From Desulfobacterales bacterium (GTDB taxonomy: Bacteria; Desulfobacterota; Desulfobacteria; Desulfobacterales; BuS5), in NCBI GenBank assembly GCA_016735355.1, contig JAERRQ010000103.1, positions 1 to 7,362 on the forward strand: a stretch of DNA of 7,362 nucleotides. The letters are read 5' to 3'. Below the pieces are notes generated by a model. That model saw only the letters and a list, made by a program, of their open reading frames with translations. It searched no databases and was not told the origin of the DNA. Numbering within the stretch: position 1 is the first letter of the stretch; each line of letters opens with the position of its first letter. Both the position numbers and the translations under genes were made by a program. This document shows, piece by piece, positions 1-5,537 of this stretch.

Positions 1-681
1 ATCTGATTCAAAATCTTTCAAAACTTTAGCAACATCCTTTGTAGTGTTATTCTGAAAATTGGTAATCCTTATATATCCGTATCCGGGTTTTAAAACAATC
101 GATTTAACACTCTCAACAGGTATGATATCACGTACAAGATTAAACTCTATCGGTGCAGGAGTTCCTCTGCGAAAAACGGTTATAACAACCTTTTCGCCCT
201 TGGGACCCCGCATTCTTTTAACGGATTCCCAAAGCATCATATCCTTGGTCGATTCGCCGTCTATCTTTATAATTACATCTCCGGTTTTAATCCCGGCCTT
301 ATGTGCCGGTGTATTCTCTATAGGTGAGATCACCGTAAGAATACCTTTCGGCATGCTGATCACAATACCGATTCCTCCAAATTTGCCTTTTGTATCGATC
401 TTCAAATCTTCGAGAGCTTCTGGCGGCATGAATGAAGAATGTGGATCAAGGCCATGGACCATGCCCTGAATGGCTTTTTGTATCAACTCTTTGGTATCGA
501 CTTCATCAACATAGTTTTTTTCTATAAGATCAAGAACATCGGAAAATGTTTTCAGCCCCTTGTATGTTTCTTCACTGCTTGCGGAAAGATCCTTTGAATA
601 GCCCGCGCCTATTGTCCAGAATATTACAGCACATATCACGACCATCCATAGTTTTAAGTGTCGGTTTTCAGTAAGTTTCAT
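1..681 (-). CDS. ctpA: Carboxyl-terminal processing protease (S41 family, CtpA/Prc type), N-terminal part, cut by window edge
   Basis: The frame is open from ATG at 681 to the left edge, giving 227 residues; the gene continues outside the window. Residues 8-27 form one hydrophobic segment, a signal anchor or signal peptide that places the protein in the periplasm. The stretch GLDPHSSFM (77-85) and FGGIGI (101-106) are hallmarks of CtpA-type proteases. A PDZ domain spans about 95-172, with AGIKTGDVIIKIDG at 129-142. The S41 fold begins at about 199 (GYGYIRITNF). The catalytic Ser and Lys lie in the missing part, so activity cannot be judged. The family cleaves proteins near their C termini; in Pseudomonas and E. 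coli related proteases degrade peptidoglycan hydrolases (known). The start is 5 bp after the envC-like stop, with AAGGG about 8 nt upstream, so it is the fourth gene of the ftsEX operon. A role in turning over wall hydrolases is inferred from context. Confidence 0.93.
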   Translation of the reverse strand, partial: MKLTENRHLKLWMVVICAVIFWTIGAGYSKDLSASSEETYKGLKTFSDVLDLIEKNYVDEVDTKELIQKAIQGMVHGLDPHSSFMPPEALEDLKIDTKGKFGGIGIVISMPKGILTVISPIENTPAHKAGIKTGDVIIKIDGESTKDMMLWESVKRMRGPKGEKVVITVFRRGTPAPIEFNLVRDIIPVESVKSIVLKPGYGYIRITNFQNNTTKDVAKVLKDFESD

Positions 682-686
682 TTTAT

Positions 687-2126
687 TTACCCTTTGCGGT
701 CCTTATTAATCCATTCAAGCGGATCGATCGGTTTGCCGTGATGGCGTATTTCAAAATGGAGACTCGGACCAATCATTGATCCGGTATCTCCAACTGTAGC
801 AACAACATCCCCCTCTTCCACAATATCACCTTTTGTAATAAAAATTTCTTCAGCATGCGCATAAACAGTATAATAATTTTCACCATGATCGATGATTATC
901 ATATTGCCGTATCCTTTAAACCATTTTGCATATATTATCGTTCCATTAGAAACGGCACGGACCGGCTCGCCTTTTTCAATTTTAATATCTATGCCCTTGC
1001 GAAAACTTTTCATGTTGAATTTAGTATCTTGATAAGGGCCGAAAAAATTTACAATCCTGCCTTTTACGGGCATTCTGAGCAATCCCTTACTAGAGCTAAA
1101 TCCATATGTCTGCAAACCGGCAGCCGATTTATGCGCTTTAGGTTCAAGGATTAAGGACCTTATCGTATTGTCAAGGGCCTTTGCAGATTTATTTAAGGAA
1201 GATAGAGAGGCTAATTCCAGCGATTTTTTGTTGCGTATATCATCAAGAAATTTTGATCGCTCAACCTGTTCGCGGGAGATAAGCCTAACATGCTCATCAA
1301 TACTTTTTTCAAGCGCCAGTTTCTCATTTTTTCGTGCATTCAGACGATCTTTAACTATCTTAAGCCGCAGCCTGGAATCCAAAAGATTACTACGGACCTC
1401 TTTATCATAGCCAAGTATCTGTTCAAAGGCTCTTTTTCTTTGATAGAGCTCACTAATCGATTCCGAAGAGGCTAAAATATACATCCCCCCAAGGGCATTA
1501 AGTTTATACAGGGCTACCAGCCGTAATGACATGTACTCTTCACAATTATCGACCTCTGCGCTTAATGCATCGTACTCCATTCTGCTTTTATCTATCTGCT
1601 TTTCAAAATCTTCAACCTCTTCTTTAAATAAACGGAGAGATCTTCTTGAATCATTGAGGGATCGGTCCAATAGGTCAAGCCTTACCACAATATCTCCCTC
1701 CTTTTTTATATATGACCGAATATTCGCTTTTTTCTGCTCAATCTTCCTTTTAATATTTTCCGCTTCATTTTTCGCCAGATCAAGTGTTGATAGATTATCT
1801 TTTTTATTTCTCTCTACCCCATGCATTTGTATAATTTGAATATAATTCTTACTGTTTCTCACATAACCGGTCAAACCTTCATGTAAAACTTTCAGCCATT
1901 TTTTTTCATGCTCTATAATTTCCACTTTGGTACCCAGCTTCAGCTGCTTGATAGGAGTGTCTTTTTGGTCGGGTGTTGGACGTAAATTAAGATTCTTGAC
2001 AGTAACAACACCTATCTCATTTAATACATCTGCTTTGGTCAATCCATTATTAACGGTCAAAACCGAACAAAAAAGAATTAAAGCAGAAAAAAATTTTTTT
2101 CTATTTATTTGTTTGAAAATACTCAT
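687..2126 (-). CDS. envC: EnvC-like murein hydrolase activator: SH3b + coiled coil + degenerate LytM (M23) domain
   Basis: A 479-residue secreted protein. It has a signal peptide or anchor (about 11-31), an SH3b domain (38-100, with NLNLRP and the WLKV...GYV pattern), and two long charged helical stretches (112-200 and 228-325). These flank a hydrophobic hinge (LRLVALYKLNALGGMYILAS), as in EnvC and PcsB. The LytM fold covers about 348-475. Of the M23 active-site positions, D380, H424 and H457 remain, but the first zinc His is R376 (RKGID) and the first His of HxH is S455 (PSLHF). It is therefore probably inactive as a peptidase, like E. coli EnvC, which activates amidases when driven by FtsEX. 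I chose ATG 2126 because its ATGA overlaps the ftsX stop, indicating translational coupling, and because it places the signal sequence at the N terminus. The open frame extends to 2186, but that would add 20 residues inside ftsX. The N-terminal SH3b is absent from E. coli EnvC. The symbol is by role; a strict orthology test was not possible. Confidence 0.88.
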   Translation of the reverse strand: MSIFKQINRKKFFSALILFCSVLTVNNGLTKADVLNEIGVVTVKNLNLRPTPDQKDTPIKQLKLGTKVEIIEHEKKWLKVLHEGLTGYVRNSKNYIQIIQMHGVERNKKDNLSTLDLAKNEAENIKRKIEQKKANIRSYIKKEGDIVVRLDLLDRSLNDSRRSLRLFKEEVEDFEKQIDKSRMEYDALSAEVDNCEEYMSLRLVALYKLNALGGMYILASSESISELYQRKRAFEQILGYDKEVRSNLLDSRLRLKIVKDRLNARKNEKLALEKSIDEHVRLISREQVERSKFLDDIRNKKSLELASLSSLNKSAKALDNTIRSLILEPKAHKSAAGLQTYGFSSSKGLLRMPVKGRIVNFFGPYQDTKFNMKSFRKGIDIKIEKGEPVRAVSNGTIIYAKWFKGYGNMIIIDHGENYYTVYAHAEEIFITKGDIVEEGDVVATVGDTGSMIGPSLHFEIRHHGKPIDPLEWINKDRKG

Positions 2127-3001
2127 ATTTTTTTGAAATTTATAAAAGAAAGGAAACATCCTAACCACCCAACAAACATGCTGCATAAAATAATTGAGCA
2201 GAGCACCTTAAAGTGAAAAAATCTGAGGCTTAGAAATCCGGTTAATATTCCCTGTGAAAGGTTTGAAGATATAAAAACAAAAGCGATATACAACACAACC
2301 ACACCTGTTATTCCTCCAAGAATTCCCTGTATAATCCCTTCTATAAAAAAAGGTATTTTAATAAACCTTTCAGTTGCTCCCACAAGGCGCATAATTTCGA
2401 CTTCTTCACGTCTCGAATATAAAACCAGCCGCATGGTATTGGCAACTATAAACACGGATGCTATAAAAAAAAGACCTCCAACGGCAAAGCCTGCCAGCCT
2501 AAAGAGGCGCATGATATCAGCAAACTGTCCGATCCATTTCTGGCCGTACTCCAAATCATCCACAAAGGGTAGAGACTCAATCATCGTGACAATAGATTCA
2601 ATTTTTCTTTTATCAGTGCATGAGGGCGTCATCTCTATTTCAAAGGCATCCGGCAGAGGATTCTTGCGCAAATTGTCAAGGATCGCCGCCTGCCGTTTCA
2701 TCTTATTTCTAAGCAATGATAAAGCCTCATCTTTTGCAATAAACCTGGCGCTCTTTACCCCATAGATTCCAATTATCTTTTGTTTAATACCGGGAATCTC
2801 ATTTTTAGAAATATCGGGTCTAAGATATACCATTATCCTTGCGCACTGCTTCCAGGAATCCAGGATATCGTTCGTGTTGATAATAAAAATAGCAAAACTG
2901 CCTATAATAATTATGGATAAAGCTATTGTGATCACAGTGATCACATTCAGGATTTTATTTCTCAAAATATCCTGAACGGCACGTCTGAAAAAAATAATCA
3001 T
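2123..3001 (-). CDS. ftsX: Cell division protein FtsX, membrane subunit of FtsEX
   Basis: At 292 residues it has normal FtsX length and layout. TM1 is at about 17-42, a periplasmic domain at 43-165, TM2 at 168-190, TM3 at 217-246 and TM4 at 264-286. The cytoplasmic loop after TM2 carries the typical SRREEVEIMRLVGAT segment (196-210), which contacts FtsE in this family. The large extracytoplasmic loop is where FtsX is known to hold its coiled-coil hydrolase regulator, and that partner is encoded next with an ATGA overlap. The ATG at 3001 is the only sensible start: no upstream in-frame ATG or GTG is seen in the 63-bp gap after ftsE. No clear Shine-Dalgarno precedes it. A 14-bp palindrome (3048-3061) lies in the same gap. 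FtsX does not transport; it relays ATP-dependent movement across the inner membrane to trigger septal peptidoglycan cleavage. Confidence 0.95.
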   Translation of the reverse strand: MIIFFRRAVQDILRNKILNVITVITIALSIIIIGSFAIFIINTNDILDSWKQCARIMVYLRPDISKNEIPGIKQKIIGIYGVKSARFIAKDEALSLLRNKMKRQAAILDNLRKNPLPDAFEIEMTPSCTDKRKIESIVTMIESLPFVDDLEYGQKWIGQFADIMRLFRLAGFAVGGLFFIASVFIVANTMRLVLYSRREEVEIMRLVGATERFIKIPFFIEGIIQGILGGITGVVVLYIAFVFISSNLSQGILTGFLSLRFFHFKVLCSIILCSMFVGWLGCFLSFINFKKI

Positions 3002-3064
3002 CGGATATGTTTTTTTGTAAAAATAGTTAAGGGCTGTTTTATATGGTAACCGTGAACGGTTGCT

Positions 3065-3754
3065 TTATATGTTTGTATGGGTTTGAAGATAGCCATTATT
3101 GAGATATACAACACGAGCTCCTGCCTGGGTGATTAAATGCTTGTCGTGTGTTGCAATTATTACAGTAGCGCCCCGTGTATGAAACCTCTTAAGAAGATCG
3201 AAAACAATACCGGCTGACTCGGAATCAAGACTACCGGTCGGTTCATCGGCCAGTATAATTTTAGGATCACCTACAACAGCCCTGGCAACGGCCACCCGCT
3301 GTTGCTCGCCACCGGAAAGACTTGGAGGAAAAAGATCACGTTTATCCTCCATACCTACTATCCTGAGGACACTATTGACCTTCTTTTCAAGAAGCCGGCT
3401 CTTTCTTCCTGCAGCCTCAAGAACAAGCGCAACATTTTCAAAAACAGTCTTTGTTCGGATTAGTTTATAATCCTGAAATATTATACCAAACTTGCGTCTT
3501 AATGCAGGTATACGTTTAAAACTGATTCTGGACAGGTTAATGCCATCCACTATTACCTGCCCTTCAGAGACAGATTCCCCAAGATATAGAAGTTTCAAAA
3601 GGGTTGTTTTGCCGGCACCGCTTGGACCGCTTAGAAATAAAACCTCATTCTTGTAAACATCGAGATTGATATCGATCAAGGCTTTTTTTTTGCCGTAATA
3701 TCTGTAAACATGAAACATTCTGATAATAGACATCTCAGACCGACCGTTTATCAT
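3065..3754 (-). CDS. ftsE: Cell division ATP-binding protein FtsE
   Basis: A cytoplasmic ABC ATPase of 229 residues that pairs with FtsX. Visible motifs are Walker A GPSGAGKT (43-50), Q-loop Q94 (FQDYK), ABC signature LSGGEQQR (146-153), Walker B IILADEP (166-172, catalytic E171), D-loop SLD, and H-switch H203. All key residues are intact, so it should hydrolyse ATP. The start is uncertain. ATG 3754 has AGGA with 9-nt spacing (3764-3767). ATG 3733 (MSIIRMFHV) gives 222 residues and fits the usual FtsE N terminus better, but has no proper Shine-Dalgarno. The frame is open to 3826, but that extension would translate a perfect hairpin and looks non-coding. It is the first gene of the leftward operon with ftsX, the envC-like gene and ctpA, and is divergent from pyrE. 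Confidence 0.95.
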   Translation of the reverse strand: MINGRSEMSIIRMFHVYRYYGKKKALIDINLDVYKNEVLFLSGPSGAGKTTLLKLLYLGESVSEGQVIVDGINLSRISFKRIPALRRKFGIIFQDYKLIRTKTVFENVALVLEAAGRKSRLLEKKVNSVLRIVGMEDKRDLFPPSLSGGEQQRVAVARAVVGDPKIILADEPTGSLDSESAGIVFDLLKRFHTRGATVIIATHDKHLITQAGARVVYLNNGYLQTHTNI

Positions 3755-3763
3755 TAAATGATT

Positions 3764-3769
3764 TCCTGA
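3764..3769 (-). promoter_or_regulatory. Shine-Dalgarno of ftsE
   Basis: On the minus strand the bases read AGGA (3767-3764), 9 nt before ATG 3754. This decides in favour of 3754 over ATG 3733, which has no usable site. The 3' foot of a 20-bp hairpin ends only 2 nt upstream, so folding of that hairpin could affect ribosome access. Confidence 0.6.
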
Positions 3770-3819
3770 TCCGAATGAACAATAGCAAAGTTTATGCCAT
3801 TTGCTATTGTTCATTCGGA
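3770..3819. repeat. Perfect inverted repeat: 20-bp arms, 10-nt loop, just upstream of ftsE
   Basis: Arms at 3770-3789 and 3800-3819 are exact reverse complements around the loop GTTTATGCCA. No T-run follows on either strand, so it is not a standard intrinsic terminator. In the ftsE transcript the stem would end 2 nt before the Shine-Dalgarno. It could be a 5' mRNA-stabilising or translation-controlling hairpin, a binding site for a dimeric regulator, or a copy of a small palindromic repeat element. The sequence alone does not decide between these. Confidence 0.85.
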
Positions 3820-3882
3820 AATACAAAATTTACTGGTAAATCTATTTATATTTTCCAAAGCCAAGGCAGATTGATTTTACAA

Positions 3883-3911
3883 TTGACCAAAATAATTTTT
3901 ATTGGTATGTG
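3883..3911 (+). promoter_or_regulatory. Possible sigma70 promoter upstream of the terminator-like hairpin
   Basis: TTGACC (3883-3888), a 17-nt spacer, then TATGTG (3906-3911) with an extended -10 TG at 3903-3904. The -35 matches 5 of 6; the -10 core is weak (3 of 6). If used, transcription would start near 3918 and meet the hairpin/T6 about 90 nt later, giving either a small RNA or an attenuated pyrE leader. Confidence 0.35.
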
Positions 3912-3956
3912 TTTTTTGGCTTAAGGAGTGCTCTAATCAGTTTTCCTTGCTAAATG

Positions 3957-4007
3957 CCTCCACTGAATCCCATTAACTCGCTTCTTCCATTTCAGTGGAG
4001 GTTTTTT
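3957..4007 (+). terminator. Rho-independent terminator or attenuator upstream of pyrE
   Basis: CCTCCACTGAA (3957-3967) pairs perfectly with TTCAGTGGAGG (3991-4001) and is followed at once by six T (4002-4007). The loop is 23 nt, long for a plain terminator. No rightward protein gene lies upstream in the window, so the structure must end either a small RNA or a pyrE leader transcript. It lies 75 bp before the pyrE ATG. Confidence 0.65.
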
Positions 4008-4013
4008 ATATGA

Positions 4014-4030
4014 TATTGTATTTTACAATA
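4014..4030. promoter_or_regulatory. Operator-like palindrome overlapping the pyrE -35
   Basis: TATTGTATTTTACAATA consists of perfect 7-bp arms around TTT. It covers most of the -35 hexamer of the proposed pyrE promoter, the expected place for a repressor site. No regulator is encoded nearby, and in AT-rich DNA a chance match is possible. Confidence 0.4.
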
Positions 4031-4050
4031 AACTGTTTTTTTATTATACA
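4022..4050 (+). promoter_or_regulatory. Probable pyrE promoter
   Basis: TTTACA (4022-4027), a 17-nt spacer, then TATACA (4045-4050): 5/6 and 4/6 matches to the sigma70 consensus at ideal spacing. Transcription would begin near 4057, leaving a leader of about 26 nt. It would drive pyrE and, with no terminator seen in the short gaps, the SH3b gene and pepA. Confidence 0.55.
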
Positions 4051-4082
4051 AACCAATATACTCGAGCAATCCAGACAAGCTA

Positions 4083-4661
4083 ATGAACCTAAATACTCCG
4101 ATCAATCAAATGAAACAAGAACTAATCGATATTCTATGCCGCAAATCATTTAAATACAGCGAAAAACCGGATTTTAAGCTGGTTTCAGGCAAACTTAGCC
4201 GTTTTTATATTAATTGTAAACCGACTACATTAAGCCCGAGAGGAATGTTTCTTGCCGGCCACCTCGTGTTTGACGCCATTAAAGACCAAAGGATCCGTGC
4301 TGTAGGAGGCCTTACATTCGGCGCCGACCCTGTGTCGATTGCCGCTGCTTTTGCATCCGAATTACAGAATGAGCCTATAAAAGCCTTTTCCATACGCAAA
4401 ACAAAAAAAGACCATGGTATAGTCAAATGGATCGAAGGAGAGATACTCCCGGGAGAAAGAGTAGCGATCATCGATGATGTTGCAACGACCGGAGGTTCGA
4501 CAATAAAAGCAATAGATAGGGCACGTTCAGAAGGACTGGAAGTTGTCAAGGTTGTAATACTCGTAGATCGGCAAGAAGGCGGCATAACAAATATACTAAA
4601 ACAAGTTAAAAATGTCTCAGCAATTATTACCAGGGAAGAGCTGATGCAATGGCGCGCCTAA
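4083..4661 (+). CDS. pyrE: Orotate phosphoribosyltransferase
   Basis: A 192-residue cytoplasmic enzyme that joins orotate to PRPP, giving orotidine monophosphate and pyrophosphate, the fifth step of de novo UMP synthesis. The PRPP-binding signature [14 protein letters not shown] is at 127-140, with acidic D131-D132. The flexible catalytic loop is RKTKKDHG (105-112). The segment [14 protein letters not shown] (31-44) matches the orotate-binding N-terminal region. Length is normal for the family. ATG 4083 has no clear Shine-Dalgarno. An internal ATG at 4110 (MKQELIDIL) aligns better with typical PyrE N termini but also lacks one, so the first 9 residues are uncertain. It is the first gene of the rightward cluster, behind a good promoter and downstream of a possible attenuator. 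Confidence 0.96.
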   Translation: MNLNTPINQMKQELIDILCRKSFKYSEKPDFKLVSGKLSRFYINCKPTTLSPRGMFLAGHLVFDAIKDQRIRAVGGLTFGADPVSIAAAFASELQNEPIKAFSIRKTKKDHGIVKWIEGEILPGERVAIIDDVATTGGSTIKAIDRARSEGLEVVKVVILVDRQEGGITNILKQVKNVSAIITREELMQWRA

Positions 4662-4700
4662 TCCGAATCTTTCATAAAAAATTTATTTTTGAGAGGACCT

Positions 4701-4706
4701 AAGGAG
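4701..4706 (+). promoter_or_regulatory. Shine-Dalgarno of the SH3b membrane protein
   Basis: A perfect AAGGAG lies 9 nt before ATG 4716. It rules out the upstream in-frame TTG at 4689, which lies 5' of this site, and gives a protein that begins directly with a typical signal sequence. Confidence 0.85.
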
Positions 4707-4715
4707 CGAAGAACT

Positions 4716-5516
4716 ATGCGAAAAAATATAAATTTATATATAAATCTTATTTTTTTTATCATGGTTATGATTACCTGCCTATCTATCAATTCTTTCGCAA
4801 CAGAGACCATGTATGGCGAAGTAATATCCAGGGTGAACCTCAGGCAGGCTCCGGGGATGAATGAAAAAATTATAACAGGAATCCCGGGCGGAACCCTGGT
4901 TATCGTAAAGGATCAGCAGGCAGACTGGTATAGAGTAGCCATATCCGGAACAACATATGCATATGAGGGTTGGATTTACGGAAAATTTTTAAAACTGATC
5001 AGCATTGAAAAAAAAATTCCGAATGACCAAAAAAAAACTATGGGGTCCGAAGCTCATGAAACTATTCCTGATGAACAAAGTATTGATGAACAAAGTATTG
5101 AAGAACCACCTGTTTATAAAAACATCGGCCAGGCGGACCTCAGCAGCAAATCAACAAGTGATCCTGTCGTTTATACAAAAGAACCTGAACTATTAAGAAA
5201 AAAACCTATCGAAGCCGCAACAGGGATAAAAACTGAAGAAAAAAAAATAGATGAGAAGAATAATACAAATTCTTTGAATACTGGCAAAGTACCCGGCAAG
5301 ATTATTTCATCGGTAACAGAACAGAAGAAAGACCCTTTAATATCCAACGGCAAAATTTCCCATAAAGGAAATACAGGATGGCTCCGTCTTCTTCTTACTT
5401 TTGCGTCAATAATTCTCTCTTGTCTTGCCGTTTTACTGTCATATAAAGCGCTGCAATCTGCAGGGGAGACGCGTGAAATGGTTTTGCGTCTCAGAAATAA
5501 TAGTCTTGATCAATAA
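4716..5516 (+). CDS. Periplasmic SH3b-domain protein with C-terminal membrane anchor (YgiM/TIGR04211-like layout)
   Basis: A 266-residue protein of unknown exact function. Residues 1-28 are a signal peptide (probable cleavage after NSFA). A single SH3b domain covers about 33-95 (YGEVISRVNLRQAPG ... WYRVAIS ... GWIYGKFLKLI). Residues 96-219 are a charged, low-complexity linker rich in K, E, S and P, including a perfect DEQSI duplication. One transmembrane helix (222-243) is followed by a short charged tail. With the signal cleaved, the SH3b and linker would lie in the periplasm, tethered to the inner membrane. The order signal-SH3b-linker-TM resembles the SH3-and-anchor family that includes E. 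coli YgiM, though YgiM has a coiled-coil linker. SH3b domains often bind peptidoglycan peptides or proteins; binding here is inferred. It lies between pyrE (54 bp) and pepA (21 bp). Three A9 tracts fall in the linker coding region. Confidence 0.85.
   Translation: MRKNINLYINLIFFIMVMITCLSINSFATETMYGEVISRVNLRQAPGMNEKIITGIPGGTLVIVKDQQADWYRVAISGTTYAYEGWIYGKFLKLISIEKKIPNDQKKTMGSEAHETIPDEQSIDEQSIEEPPVYKNIGQADLSSKSTSDPVVYTKEPELLRKKPIEAATGIKTEEKKIDEKNNTNSLNTGKVPGKIISSVTEQKKDPLISNGKISHKGNTGWLRLLLTFASIILSCLAVLLSYKALQSAGETREMVLRLRNNSLDQ
5070..5099 (+). repeat. Perfect 15-bp tandem duplication encoding DEQSI twice
   Basis: GATGAACAAAGTATT occurs twice head to tail (5070-5084 and 5085-5099) in the linker of the SH3b protein. 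Being a multiple of three, gain or loss of a copy keeps the frame and only changes linker length. Confidence 0.9.
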
Positions 5517-5537
5517 TTCTATAAGGAGAATGTAAAT

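Larger units (their letters stand above)
3755..4082. other. Divergent ftsE-pyrE intergenic region
   Basis: These 328 bp separate the two operons and are strongly AT-rich. From left to right they hold the ftsE ribosome-binding site, the 20-bp hairpin (3770-3819), a TATAAA on the minus strand near 3843-3848 that could be an ftsE -10 but lacks a convincing -35, a plausible rightward promoter (3883-3911), a terminator-like hairpin (3957-4007), an operator-like palindrome (4014-4030) and the pyrE promoter (4022-4050). I see no protein gene of normal size. A 19-codon frame (3954-4013) runs through the terminator stem and is discussed as a finding. Confidence 0.75.

Noticed and set aside
59..469. 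136-codon plus-strand open frame inside the ctpA region
   Set aside because: It is antisense to ctpA, whose minus-strand frame shows clear CtpA and PDZ motifs over the same bases; the plus-strand product has no recognisable domain.
2127..2186. Longer envC-like start at ATG 2186 (or ATG 2159)
   Set aside because: It would add residues inside the ftsX coding region, push the signal sequence inward, and lacks a properly spaced Shine-Dalgarno. ATG 2126 forms the usual ATGA overlap.
3755..3826. N-terminal extension of ftsE to ATG 3826
   Set aside because: The extension translates both arms of a perfect hairpin, has no counterpart in FtsE proteins, and bypasses the AGGA site before ATG 3754.
4205..4585. 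126-codon minus-strand open frame within pyrE
   Set aside because: It is a shadow of the well-supported pyrE frame, with no motif or ribosome site of its own.
4689..4715. TTG start for the SH3b protein
   Set aside because: A perfect AAGGAG sits between this TTG and ATG 4716 at ideal spacing for the ATG, and the signal peptide begins at the ATG.
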